A stretch of 64,000 bases of DNA from Flammula alnicola. Its lineage: Eukaryota; Basidiomycota; Agaricomycetes; Agaricales; Strophariaceae. The notes beneath the pieces are model-generated. The model did not search any database. It saw only the letters and a program-made list of their open reading frames with translations, and was not told where the DNA came from. Shown here one piece after another: positions 23,085 to 34,558 of this stretch. Location of the stretch: NCBI GenBank assembly GCA_015499995.1, contig JADNRV010000002.1, positions 558,001 to 622,000 on the forward strand, read 5' to 3'. The position numbers were made by a program, and so were the translations under genes. Within the stretch, counting starts at the first letter, position 1; each line of letters starts with the position of its first letter.

Positions 23085-24456
23085 CTAGTATATGCAATCC
23101 ATGATCCATGAAAATAGCGCTGCGTTTACTTCGGCAGGTGAAGACATCATGAGCCAATGGCCATCTTGAAATTCACGAATCGTCGCGTTCTTGCAGTTGT
23201 AATTTATAATCGCGACGCCAAGTGTCGAACGGGAGATGTAGTCATGATTTGCGGCAGCAAAAAAGACAGGTTGGTGGACAGGGTATCTTTCCAGAGGGAT
23301 AGCTGGCGAGTCGGTTTTCTTTAGTCTCGCATTCCATAACAATACGGATTAATCGCTTGCCATACGTTTATCATCGTCGGCGTTCACGCCTGAGACCAAG
23401 GCCTAAAAATAGAATATGTCTTAGTAGTGGAATACAACAGGAAAGATGAAACGCTTACCTTATACCAACATAAGGCAGCTGCGATACCTTCCTGAGACAC
23501 CAGGTTACGCCACACTGTGATGTCCTGTCCTCGCAATTTGAGGATTAAAAGTGGCGACAAATGGAAGAAACATTACCTCTGGTTTAACATATGAAGCCAT
23601 TGGGGCCTTAGCATCTCGTTCAAGCCATGACTTCAGCGCGCCGATGGGCGCAACTTGGGTAACCCACATTTTAGGATCGCTTGGAAACATAGCACTGAAA
23701 AAGGAGTCCAACTCAACACCATATATCAGTACTAGGTGCAATATCATTGAAATTCAAGTCCTGGGGGTACTCACATGGTTTTCGATAATCTTGTCGGCAT
23801 TATCTTCGGCATAAAAGTGTGTATGGCCACAAAGCTCGTATCCACACATCTTTTTAGTCTTGCGGGCAAAAATATGTAAGCTTGTCTCTCTAATTGAATT
23901 TTGGTGAAGCTACTAGACTGACCAATCTGAGGCTATGATCCATCTTTGACAGGGGACGTGGCGCACAATATGGCACTGCAAGGAAAGCATATGCCTGAAA
24001 GCGTTCGGGGTAAAAGTTGGCCAGTCTGGACGCAACTTTTGAGCCTCTAAAGAAATGAAGGTATAATAATGTCAGGAATCGTTGAGAACAGGATGAAAGC
24101 ACTTAACAAGTCATGGCCGATGGCGATAACGATATGTAGCCCCTCCGCATCCAATATCTCTATAATATCCTTGCAGATCAAGCTTGCGCGGTACGCCTCC
24201 GCTACCGCGGGTTTTGACGTGTCTCCGAGCCCCAGTAAGTCGGGCGCACAGACGGAGAAACCTCGTTCATGGAAATACTTGACTTGGTGTCTCCAAAGAC
24301 GAGAGCTGGTTGGAAAACCATGCAGAAATAGGAGAGCAGGAAGTGGAGGGTCGCCTGGATCTAATTCCGAAAGTGCTTCTATACTCGGTGCCCCCAGGTA
24401 GTAGAGTAGGTGAACCCACGAGAAGTTTTCAGCTTCCTGTAGTTGACTGTCTCCAT
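23085..24456 (-). CDS. Alpha/beta hydrolase, epoxide-hydrolase-like (frame broken)
   Basis: Soluble alpha/beta-hydrolase of the epoxide hydrolase group. The ATG at 24456-24454 gives METVNYRKLKTSRGFTYS. The oxyanion motif LLFLHGFPTSSRLWRHQVKY and CAPDLLGLGDTSKP follow. The nucleophile elbow spans an intron and reads GHD-LGSKVASRLANFYPER, with leucine where most relatives have tryptophan. Downstream are SAMFPSDPKMWVTQ and the end segment FAAANHDYI with the catalytic histidine in DGHWLMMSSPAEVN, stopping at 23085-23087. The length is about 340 residues. Between RGFTYS and YYLGAPSIEAL, near 24400-24405, the frame is off by one missing base. An in-frame upstream start at 24588 is possible but has no family support. 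The substrate is unknown. Confidence 0.8.
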
Positions 24457-24854
24457 AGTATTAGAGAGTACGGTGGCTTTGAAAGGCCCATGGCCCTGGT
24501 TTGACGTTTTAGCAAGGACATTCACTAATACGGACGTACTGAACCGTGTACGTAATTGGCTTAGCTCGGAATCTTTAAGGGCGGACATATTCCGTCTTGT
24601 TGTCCCACTTGAGGACGTGCATCATCATGAGAAAGAGAAAATTGGGAAGCGATGTTGAAGCGATGCAAAGAGAATGCTTCTATTGATCGTGGCACTTATG
24701 CAACTGCAATACTTTCGGGACTCGGGTAAAGCAGTAACGGCTCAGCGGCCAAGACAATCATGATGCAAAGTGGCCCGCATGGCAATCAGAGAAATGGGGA
24801 ATAGATCTCAGACTTTGTAGGCTTGATTTCTCACTTTTTCATGAAGAATTGCGA
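24457..24854. other. Intergenic region, WRAP73 3' side to hydrolase 5' side
   Basis: About 400 bp that contains the hydrolase promoter. An in-frame upstream ATG extension (to 24588) lies in it but does not resemble the family. This region overlaps no supported gene. Confidence 0.35.
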
Positions 24855-26867
24855 TTAAGCATTCTCATCATCTTCTGCGACTTCAAACGCGCAGCAGAAT
24901 TGGTCTTTGCCGAGAAGGACGATGCCCTTCCCGTCGGGAGCCCAATAGAGATCCTTGGTCTCAAATTTCTCTGCAAATAATAATAATAATGCTGGATGAA
25001 TATCCAACCCTGGATTGGACGACAAGAAAACGGACTTGCGGGTACTCCAATACATTCTGCCATTTCTTCTTCCTCCCCTGATTCGCCGTGCCACTCATCA
25101 CTCCAGATATAGACACTCTGACTTCCACAACAAAGTGCCAGGCTACCTTTACGCACAGGATTCCATCGTGCATGCAAAACTGATTGTGAATGGATCAACA
25201 CGGTCCTTAACTTTGGCATAAATTTCTCGCGAGAAGAGGGGAAGTCGAACAGGTAAACCGCTGTTGGGACGTTATCTGAAAGGGTTTAGGGCTATGTTCT
25301 CTAATCATGGAAAACTTACCGAAGCGCACTAGCAGGAGACTTCCTGTTAGATTCCAGTCCATTTGCGCAACCCCACTTTTAGGGTTGGGCTTCGTTGGAT
25401 CGGCTCGGACGGTGCTAAGTACTTGAGGCCCTTGTAAACGATCGTCTAGAAGGTTTATGATAGGGTGGAAGTCAGTTTAGGTTGATAGAAAGGCGACATT
25501 GATAAGTACAAGAAAGAAATCCACGGCCTTCTGTCGTTTCTAACCATTTCGAAGGCTCGCGCCAGATGTTCTTCAAATTTTGGTGAGTCAAATATGGATC
25601 ATGACCAATTCGATAGCCAGCGTACCAAATTCGTGGATAAGCGAGTAGACAACTCCAATATAGCCACGTCCGACCAACTTAAACTATCCAGGATACGAAT
25701 CTTCCTTGATTTTATGAGCATCATATCACCAAAATACCACCCGCCCTTACTTTATCATCCCACCCTCCGAGAGCCAAAAAGACGCCACTTGGATGCCAAG
25801 CCACGCTTCGAATACCGAAACCTGGGTCAGGATCGGACTGAACGAAGTTAGAATGTCCCCTGTCAACGTTACCACGTGTAACTTGTACTGATATTCGAGA
25901 TGAATGTAATATTTTAAAGGCGCGGACAGAACGTAACCCACCTCCAAGGGTCCTTCCCAGACAGCAATGTGGTTTCCGGTAGGTGACAGAGAAAATGAGG
26001 CGAATGATGACGTTGGTAACGGAAAATGCTAAGATGATGTGAACGGATGATCAACAATATTTTCAATGCAATGAAAACAAACAACACACGCGAACAAGTT
26101 TATAGGCTTCAGTCGCGTCGTAAACACCAAGCGTATCCTTTGATTTGTGCCGCTCGGCGAGAACAAAGTAGCGCCCGTCCGACCGAAAAGCATATCCTGG
26201 TATGAACGTAGAATCAATACGGAAAGAGATCTACCGATGAAAGACTTACAGACCTTTGTCTGGATGAATGGGAAATTGAATATATGTTGCAGCTCCTGTT
26301 GTAATCGACCATAAAGATACCCGTAGCTGCAAAAGTTGTTTCGGAGTTTTCTCTGCAAGGTATACGGAGACTCACACCCCAGTCAGAAAAACAAAGTACT
26401 GTGCGTCCATCTGGGGCCCATTCAGCTTTTACGAGGCCTATCCCGTCTTAGGTTGAGCTCTGATAAATTCATCATGATAGCAACAATGGATCACCTTCGG
26501 CGCCCGAGTCAATACGCCCGCTCCATTCTTCGTCACGTAGCTTCAGCAGGTGAACTACACCTTTCTTTGCACAGGCAGCGAGAATAAATTCGGAATCACA
26601 GGACCAACTAATGTGGGTAATCCACCCATCGGCAGGTGTAGTTGTATGAGACGGAACAGTTTGAGTTTTTTGCTTGGAATTTGTCCTCGAAAAGAGGGCT
26701 GCTTGAGTGGGCGATGGCGAGCCATCTACGAGCCAAGTCCGGGTTATTTGAAAAGTGTCAGTTCGCCGAACAATGACTCTATCTTGAACAGCTGTGAGAA
26801 TGAAATGGGCCCCAGGACTGAATGCAACCAATGATGCCGACTGCCTGTATAGCTCCGTGAAATCCAT
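24855..26867 (-). CDS. WDR8: WD40 protein WRAP73 (WDR8 family)
   Basis: WD-repeat protein of the WRAP73/Wdr8 family, which in fungi and animals sits at spindle pole bodies/centrosomes with Msd1/SSX2IP partners and helps anchor microtubule minus ends. The ATG at 26867 gives MDFTELYRQSASLVAFSPG. Repeated WD blades follow: HISWSCDSEFILAACAKKG, AEWAPDGRTVLCFSDWG, YAFRSDGRYFVLAERHK and SVAWHPSGVFLALGGWDDKV. The final exons join GVPAKKFETKDLYWAPDGKG across an intron with an (ATT)n tract and end CAFEVAEDDENA at TAA 24857-24855. About nine introns split roughly 500 residues. The reading frame is intact throughout. It is divergent from the DHA1 transporter. Confidence 0.9.
24976..24990. repeat. AAT microsatellite, five units
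   Basis: Five perfect AAT units (ATT on the sense strand) inside the last intron of the WRAP73 gene, just upstream of its acceptor. The tract may vary in length between strains; it carries no coding content. Confidence 0.8.
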
Positions 26868-27282
26868 TTGTCTATGGTATCAGAAGGTATGAGGTAAAGT
26901 GAGAGAAATGGTTGCTTTTGGGAAATGCCTGGAGATATGCATCGTGGAGCTCCGTATACGGTTATTGATCATGACGTAAATGGTCACAATGTTGACTTTT
27001 CTAAGTATGCCCGGACATCATCTCATGCATGTCCCGGGACATGCATGAGATGATACCCGGAAACGACCCACATGACCCTTCGTCCTCGGCCTACCATGCG
27101 ACTGACAGTGACTCATCATATTTTACTCTCAGCATGTACTACAGTCCGCTGCGCCACGGACGGGAACGAGTTTTTTCTTCGCTTTCATGGCATGCAATAA
27201 TGCATCGTGATTCTTCGCAAAAAGATCATTTTCCTCAAGATCTCTAAAGGCTGAGCAGCTCCGGAATTACTTTGACCATCTA
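26868..27282. promoter_or_regulatory. Divergent promoter of WRAP73 and the DHA1 transporter
   Basis: 415 bp between the divergent start codons. It contains the perfect 38-bp palindrome listed separately. A short open frame begins inside the palindrome but has no recognisable product. Confidence 0.45.
27017..27054. repeat. Perfect 38-bp inverted repeat (palindrome)
   Basis: Two 19-base arms meet without a spacer at 27035/27036. The left arm is ATCATCTCATGCATGTCCC and the right arm is its exact reverse complement; the centre is CCCGGG. Flanking CCGGAC and ACCCGG extend it imperfectly to about 50 bp. It could form a cruciform in DNA or a stable hairpin if transcribed. Confidence 0.97.
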
Positions 27283-29603
27283 ATGCCCTCCACGCTTGAG
27301 GTCGATGCCGAAGTGCTACAGGTCTTTCCCTCGTCATCAACCATCAGCGATGGACTTGATACCAAGTCGGAGAGCGGCACCGACGATTATGACCCCTATC
27401 TGATTGATGAATTCGAACCAGGCGATCCAGAAAACCCTCGAGTACGTTCCTGTGACAGATTCTGTCTATTGTTCTTGTTTGACCATCGGTTGCAGAACTG
27501 GTCGAACGGAAAACGGTGGTACTTAACACTCATCAGTGGCCTCCTCGTTCTAAATGCGTGAGCGCTTAGTTTTGCTAAAAAAAGCGTCCTATACTCAAAA
27601 TACTGACAAAATTACGCGTAGAACATTTTCTAGCTCGTCCCGTACGCATGTGCAGATATGAATCAGAACAATTCTAAAATAATTTCTCAGCATCTGGGAT
27701 TTTCTCCCAGCTCATGGCCGAGTTCAAAATGTCCGAGAAAGTGGGTATTTTGACGTTGTCGCTTTTTGTTTGTGGGTATTGCGTCGGGTGAGTAACAGCT
27801 ATTCCTTCATTGCCGTGTGTTGACGCCAGTTACAGGCCATTACTGTGGGGCCCTTTATCAGAACAGTATGGACGGAGACCGATGTTCGTCTATCCGTTTT
27901 TCCTTTATGCGGTCGGTGACGTCAGTCTGTCTCCTTCTGCCCAACTCATATATAATATTAGTGTTTTATGGCTGGAGGTGCTCTCGCAAAGAACACGCCA
28001 TCAGTCCTTATCTTCCGATTTCTTGGAGGCACGTTTGCTGCTGCCCCCTTGACAAATTCTGGGTGGGTTAACTTTTTCTCACCTTATTATTTGCTTGACA
28101 AGATGTTAGAGCATTGATATCCGATATATGGGATGCGGGAATGCGAGGCAAAGCCCTTGCTATCTTCACGGTAGCGCCTTTTGCAGGCCCAGCGCTTGGC
28201 CCAACCGTGGCGGGTTTTATTGGTGATAATATCTCGTGGAGATGGGTCTTCTGGGTACTGACCGCCTTTGTGAGCATGTCATCTTGTATCCGTGTGCCTC
28301 ACCACACTGACTTCTCCTAGGCCGCGGTCTGTGAGGTTTTAATTATATTTACGATCCCTGAAACCTACGCGTGAGACTGGGTATTATTGGCGTTCTATTC
28401 ATATCTTAACTTATAACCTTTAGGCCTGTGTTGTTTGTGCAGAAGGCACGAGCAAAACGACTGGAGACGGGGGATAACCGCTATTATGCCCGACTGGAAA
28501 GAGCGGATGTCAGTTTCATGGCGCGTGTTGAGCATACTCTTGCTCGGCCCTTCGTGATCCTTTTCTACGAGCCCATGTTGATTGCTCTTACCCTTTATAT
28601 GAGTGTAAGTCTTTCTTTCTTTGCTATCAAAGAAGCTGCCACCAATGTAAAACTTGCACTGATTATGTCATTGTTCAGTTCGTATATGGGTGTCTCTATC
28701 TCCTCTTCACAGCATATCCGATTGTTTTCACCCGGGGCCATCATTTCAGTGCTGGTATATCTGGTCTCATGTTTCTTCCTATTCCCATTGGAGGTGCCCT
28801 GGCAGTAATCCTGGTATGTTCTCGCGAATTGTCCTGAAATTTTATTTTTCTAATCCTGAAAGTCAAGTATGTTGCTTACTACAATCCCAGTTATGAACGT
28901 AAGGCTATCGAATGCACTCCGAGACCAGTACCTCCAGAGTTTCGTCTTGAAATGGTTCTATATGCTGGTCCCTTGTTCGCACTGTCGTTCTTTTGGTTTG
29001 CGTGAGTGATTTAGTCACAATTCAACCTACGGCAGCTGATTACCTCTATTACGAAGGTGGACTTCGTTTCCTCATTTGTCATACTGGGGCCCTATGTTGT
29101 CTGGCTTGCTCATGGGATTTTCGATTCAATTGATATTCGTGCGTATATGGACATCCATATTTGAACCATCTCACCGATAAATAATAAAGCTGGGACTCTT
29201 CAACTACATCATTGATGCCTATCTTTCTGTCGCTGCATCAGCTCTGGCATCGAGTACGGTAATTCGAAGTATGTTTGGAGCTAGTTTCCCGGTATGAGTT
29301 TCATTATTGGTTTGTTCATCCGCTCATTATTTGAACAGCTCTTTGCTTCCAACATGTACGACGCGTTGGACCCACAATGGGCTGCATCCCTCGTTGGATT
29401 TATTGCTTTGACCATGGTGCCTATTCCCTTTGTGTTAAAGAGGTCGTCACTCAGTTTTCTCTGTCTTATGTTGTTTTACTTAACTTTATATTTGCAGATA
29501 TGGTCCCACGCTTAGAAGGAAATCTCGTTTCTGTCCATATAATGAAGCTGATGAAACACCTTCAGAAAAATCAGACAAGGACCTTAATAGTTCTGCTGTA
29601 TGA
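27283..29603 (+). CDS. MFS transporter, DHA1 drug:H+ antiporter family
   Basis: Twelve-helix drug/polyamine-type proton antiporter of the plasma membrane. The acidic N-terminus from ATG 27283 leads to GDPENPRNWSNGKRWYL, the usual pre-TM1 motif of this family. TM2-TM3 carry the motif GPLSEQYGRRPM, followed by FFLYACFMAGGALAKNTPS across an intron. TM4-TM5 have RFLGGTFAAAPL and the antiporter motif C region APFAGPALGPTVAGFIGD. The cytoplasmic loop contains PETYAPVLFVQKARAKRLE, and the last helices end in RYGPTLRRKSRFCPYNE with TGA 29601-29603. About a dozen introns split roughly 540 codons, with no frame break seen. The substrate is unknown; relatives include Flu1/Tpo-type exporters. Confidence 0.88.
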
Positions 29604-30073
29604 AAGGCCCACCTCGTCTGTTTTTGGTTTCTGTTCTTATAACAGCGGGATCGGGAATATAAATAAGCACGAAGTTTTCGTGTTCGGTGAAGTTATAGAC
29701 CTGTATTTAGAGCTGTATTTACAGTAGCTTACAAAAGTATTGCACGCCTATTGATCGGCGTGTATCGCCACACTCACCAGTCGAATTCTCAAAATTCAAA
29801 AACGCATGGATAGTGTAGATGGATGACTGTACCTTATTGACTTCAATATTACAGTACATTACTTATAATGATTTAGAAAAGGCTTTCAAGATGAAAATTT
29901 GCCAAAAGGTCACATTTCACCGTGTTGAAGAGAGATTTTTTTTTTCCTACCAAAATCAAGAGCAGCGGCAGCTTTTGATTCCCACGCCTCTGAACGTCTT
30001 GTTGCACCCGCGTCAAGACTTATTTACATAACACACTTCCTTCTTTCACAATTTGAAGAATTCTGGCTCCAAG
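29604..30073. other. Intergenic region, DHA1 transporter to uS17m
   Basis: 470 bp between two plus-strand genes. It is AT-rich and contains only short open frames without recognisable sequence. The uS17m promoter should lie here. Confidence 0.4.
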
Positions 30074-30534
30074 ATGCCGCCGATGGCATTTAATGGAATT
30101 GTTACGAAGGCGGGATTCATGAACAAAACTGCGACGGTCACGGTTTCTCGATGGATAATCCACAAGCTAACGGGAAAGGTTCTGTCCCATAGCTCCCTTG
30201 TAATTGTTCGACATACTTACGAGCTTTCATTAGAGAATAGAACGAAGCAGAAAGTTCTTGATTCACGACGAAAACAACCGTCTGTCTTTATGTTTCTTGT
30301 GTTTGCGCTCTGAGATCTGACTGAAGCAACTACTCAGAACTTCGCCAGGACGACCTCGTTACCATCCGTAACTGTCGACCGATATCCGCAATGAAGAGGT
30401 TTCGTCTGGAGAGGGTCTTGAAAAGTCCGGAGACGGAACGCGATATTGCTCGGGCGCGTAAAGCAGAGGAAACTAGAAACGCAACATCTGGGTCGAAAGG
30501 AGGAAGTGTTCTCGAGGCGCTCAAACCGTCATGA
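30074..30534 (+). CDS. MRPS17: Mitochondrial small ribosomal subunit protein uS17m
   Basis: Primary 16S-type rRNA-binding protein of the mitochondrial small subunit. The ATG at 30074 gives MPPMAFNGIVTKAGFMNKTA and TVTVSRWIIHKLTGK. A first intron, with acceptor TTAG, joins in frame to RIERSRKFLIHDEN. A second joins to NQLRQDDLVTIRNCRPISA and MKRFRLERVLKSPE. This is the uS17 OB-fold order with the conserved RNCRPIS element, followed by a charged fungal tail ending LEALKPS at TGA 30532-30534. The length is about 117 residues, as expected for a mitochondrial uS17. Confidence 0.92.
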
Positions 30535-30970
30535 CTAGTCGGAAGAGACGAAGATGGTGATAGAAAAGTTCATTCGGCTTCGGGATGTTGCCAGGCCTTT
30601 GAGACCCAATGGGAGATATATCATATTTAATAATTCGCGCACTTATGACAGCGATATATAACAATCTTTTCAGCGATGGATAGCTTCTGAGTTATATGAG
30701 CGGCATTTTTTAAGGACTGAATGTCTTTATCGCGGCAGGTTGGTAGTTTTCCAGTACTCGAGCTTCCTTTGCCATTGCGGACTTGCTTCAAAATTTCTCC
30801 CACTTGAAACTGAAGATCATGATGAATGAATCCATTCTGTACAGGCGATGACCGAGATATCAATGATGTACATGTGACTACACTTGTAGTCTTGTACTAC
30901 TACTACACAGCCAGCGACGCGTCCTTTTGTTGGTCTCACCCAACAAGCAATTAGCCAACATTCGCGAGAT
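30535..30970. other. Intergenic region upstream of the arrestin gene
   Basis: 436 bp with no recognisable exon. It holds the uS17m terminator and the promoter of the arrestin-like gene. Confidence 0.4.
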
Positions 30971-33010
30971 ATGTCGGAACATATTCCTCCTCCAACATAT
31001 TCGCAGCAAGATCCCGTCGATGCAATCAATCCCCAGACATATCAGGGCCCGTCAGAACCCCAGATTCTCATTATCCCCACAGCAGACGGTATCAACTTCC
31101 AGAAAGGTTATCTAGGGGCTGAGGGGGAGCGCGCAGCTGTCGAAGGAGAGTTACAAATCAAGGGTGCTGACGCTGATCGTTGGGAGCGCGTGTGAGTTGC
31201 TTGACAAAACATCGGTCTCCAGCGCTTAAATTCGTTCGGTTTTCGAAGGACGATCTCTCTGCGGTCATTTGAAAGTGCTTACCAGCATGAGATCGAGCTT
31301 TCGTACATGGAGATCGAGTTATACTCCAGAAGCGGTCTCCAGAGCTCATTTCCATCCTCAATACCATTTGCGATCCCACTCTTGCCTGATACTCCCCAGT
31401 CGATACAGACGCCTCATTCAATTCTTGGTCATACTTTAACTGCCACGCTGCATCCTGCGGATCAACATCTATCGAGCCTCTCCAAGAGCATTACTGTTCA
31501 TACACGCCGATACTCGTCGCATACGCATGTATTGCCTTCGTCGCCAGAGGTACTTTCACTGGAGGACCCTACTCGAGTCGATGTGGAACTGCCGCGAAAT
31601 ACCTTCACATCAGGCGAAGCCATTCCTTTATATGTCACCGTTCCACCTCCATCCAGAGAGACCGTGGTTGAGAGGGGCTTAAGGCTTCGCAACGTACGAG
31701 CGGAGTTAGTCCGCGTCGTTAAAGTCAAGCGAGAGCATTACGACGAAGCAGACAGTGACAGTGATTTGGCAATGGAAGATACTGACCACCCGCAAAGCCG
31801 TTCATCCCTGTTGGACCCGTTAGATGTCCACCAACAATCGTCTGGTCCTTCATCTTCAAAAACACCCCTCTCTCCTCTATTTTTAGGTTCATCCTACAGG
31901 ATCATTATTGCACGTTCTGGAGCATCATGTCGATTTCACTCCTCGCGGCCTATCCAATTGCGCTTCATACTGCATCCAAAGTCATCGCCATCGCCGTCGG
32001 ATTCTCGAACAGACTTTGGACGAATGGATAGCGATATCGAAAGCCCCCTCATAACTCAAGCAACGCTTCTGCACAATGTCTCATTCCATATAAAAGTCCA
32101 CGTATCCTTCGTTGATACATCGAACCAGACTGAACGCATATCAACCATGGTGATTCCAATCACTATCCTTGCACCCCCCGCCCCGCTTCCTGAGGTCTCG
32201 CAGGCTCTGGACGAGGCATATCAAAAGAAACATGATCGACCACCGGCGAAAACAATCCGAGAGGAAGAGTCTGACCCTTCTATTCCTCATTACTCAGAAG
32301 GAGAGGCTGGCCCAAGCATGTTATCTTCTGGAGCTCCTCCTCCTTTCGACGAACGCGACGCGCCACCGCCATTTTTTGTGTCCGCCTTAGAAGCCTCTTC
32401 CTCTTCACGCTTACCGACGTTCCAGGAATCGGAGAGAGAGATTTTCTTACCAGACACGAACGATCTTATGAACGAGGTCCCTTTGCTTCGGGATATACCA
32501 GGAGAAGGAACTATCTTTGGTTTTTCTTCAGAGCAGCAGTTTGACGGGCATTCAGAGGACATGCAACGGTCTGCCACGCCTCCTCCGACACTGGAGATGG
32601 CCTCGAGAGACACGGATTTGACCTCATTGACTGACCAACCTAGTCATGCCGCAATCGAAGCGTTGAACCTCGTTCTTGACCAGAGAGAAGAAACCGCACG
32701 AGTAGAAGAACAACCCCCTCCTCCACCTCCCGCGATGGATGACCCTTCTGACCCTCCGCCATCAATTGACTCTGATTTCAGATCACCTGTTGCAGTTCGA
32801 CAGGCATCTCCAACCCGTGCATCGCCCCCTTTGCACGTTCCTTACCACCAAGGCGATTCTCTAGTTAGGTTACAAACATCTACACCCACTTTGGCCCCTC
32901 AAGAACCTCAATCCTCTCATGGTCCTGCACCGCCGCCCTACCTCATCCCAGAAAGCCACCGTGAAAGTGAGAGCGATCAAGTAATGCGGCCTCCTCCATA
33001 CGTTGATTGA
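30971..33010 (+). CDS. Arrestin-like adaptor with PPxY motifs
   Basis: Alpha-arrestins recruit Nedd4/Rsp5 ubiquitin ligases to membrane transporters. The protein starts MSEHIPPPTYSQQDP with a PPTY motif near residue 8. One intron near 31190 joins WERV to TISLRSFESAYQHEIELSYM. The middle part is beta-rich, for example LEDPTRVDVELPRNTFTSGE and GLRLRNVRAELVRVVKVKRE, as in an arrestin fold. The C-terminal half is long, disordered and proline-rich, closing with APPPYLIPES and MRPPPYVD, which give two more PPPY motifs, at 33008-33010. The total is about 660 residues. The arrestin assignment is by fold pattern and PxY placement rather than by a single diagnostic signature. Confidence 0.7.
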
Positions 33011-33238
33011 TGAGCCGTTGGAGATGATTAAGATGGGTATTTATACTGTAGGCCATGAGGACCTGTCAGATAATCCATAACATCTAAGTGATATATTTCG
33101 AGAGTATTACAAATGGATACGGTGGTAGGAAGATGGATTGTTGAGAAAGCAACATAGGAAAGGCATAAAGATCATAAAGTAAAGAAACTGTCGTGGACCT
33201 CAGGTCTGAAATATGAACCTCAGAAAGAACATGTGCAA

Positions 33239-34276
33239 TTAACAGTTGCATGCGTCCTTTCCCTTTGTCGCATCTTCTTCAAGATTCACGCCGGGTTGCC
33301 GTGTGCCCTCTGCTCGACTACCGCTGGCGCCTGGACGTCCAGCAGTTCCGCGAGTGGCAGCCAATATATGCTCGATCGGAATTTTCTTGGCTGAGAAAGA
33401 ATGAGGCTTAATCAAGGAACGCAGAGCATGATGCCACTCACCAATCTCAGTGAAGATGTCAACAATGCCCTCGCCAGTCTTCGCACTCGTCTCGAAGAAT
33501 AATAGACCCGCCTCCGTAGCATATGCTTGGGCCTCTTCACGAGGAACCTGTCGCAGACTTTCAGGTTCGCCGCCGGTGGATCCGGGTGTCTCTCCTGGTG
33601 TGGCAGTTGCATCGTCTGCTTCATCTTCCGATTCGGGAGGTGACGCAGCCGAAGGTGAAGACGCAGAAGATTGTACAAGGTCGACTTTGTTTCCTGCTAA
33701 TGCGATGACGATATTGGGGTTGGCTTGGCGCTGCAATTCCTTGACCCAGGATTTCGCTTTCTCTAAGCTGCTGGCCTTGGTGACATCATATACTACGACG
33801 GCCGCTTGCGCATTGCGGTAGTACATAGGCTAGATTGAAAGTAGATGAGAAGGCAGAATGAGCATCGAAGTTCGAATATGGACGTACAGCAAGTGAATGA
33901 AAACGTTCTTGTCCTGCCGTGTCCCAAATTTCATACCTCAGGATGCGGTCTTCAAGACGACACTTTTGTGTCAGGAATGCTGCACCGATAGTAGGTTCTT
34001 TGTTGGGTTGGAACTCGTTGGAAACCTTGAGGGCATATTCGAGTTAGACATGGAACTTAAATTGATAATATGTAATGCGTACGAATCGAAGGACGACTGA
34101 TGACTTTCCAACAGCAGCTTCACCTAGTAGATTGAAGATTCGAGGGTCAGGGAATCGAACAAAAATTCAAGATGTCTACTGCAAAGCAGGAGGGCGCAGC
34201 ACCAAACGAACTGACCTAGGAGGACGAGTTTAACCTGAACGGACTTATCCACAGACCCAGACGCTGAATCTACCAT
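33239..34276 (-). CDS. YPT5: Rab5-family GTPase (Ypt5/Vps21) with a low-complexity insertion
   Basis: Early-endosome Rab GTPase. The ATG at 34276-34274 begins [20 protein letters not shown]. Spliced exons give the P-loop [14 protein letters not shown], switch [21 protein letters not shown], switch [22 protein letters not shown], the base-recognition motif GNKVDL and the G5 motif ETSAKTGEG. The protein ends KDACNC, a CxC geranylgeranylation signal, at TAA 33241-33239. Between GNKVDL and [15 protein letters not shown] there is an insertion of about 40 residues rich in Ser, Pro, Glu, Asp, Thr and Gly, absent from yeast and animal Rab5. The length is about 260 residues, against about 215 in typical Rab5. 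Confidence 0.93.
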
Positions 34277-34558
34277 GATATAGAAAAATAACTCGGGGTT
34301 GGAGATGTAGAAGAATGGAACGGTAAAGAGGGAGGGGAACTGGTGGTTGCAACAAGTCGTTTGTGACTGATACGGACGGCCTGGACTGTTTGTCTGATGT
34401 TTGTCGTGAAAGCCTTTCCTTTTCTGTCATGCCGGACGTTGTTGTAGCCTTGTAGGCGGTCACACATTTTCCCTTCAATTGAAGTCTACAAGTCCACGAT
34501 TGACATTTGAATCTACATTAAAGCACTACATAACTCGATGCAGAGCAAGTGTTACATT

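Noticed and set aside
24457..24588. Longer N-terminus of the hydrolase starting at 24588
   Set aside because: The extra residues have no family support, whereas METVNYRKLKTSRGFTY aligns with usual N-termini.
27029..27247. 72-codon open frame starting in the palindrome
   Set aside because: No recognisable product, begins inside an inverted repeat and lies in a promoter region; probably chance.
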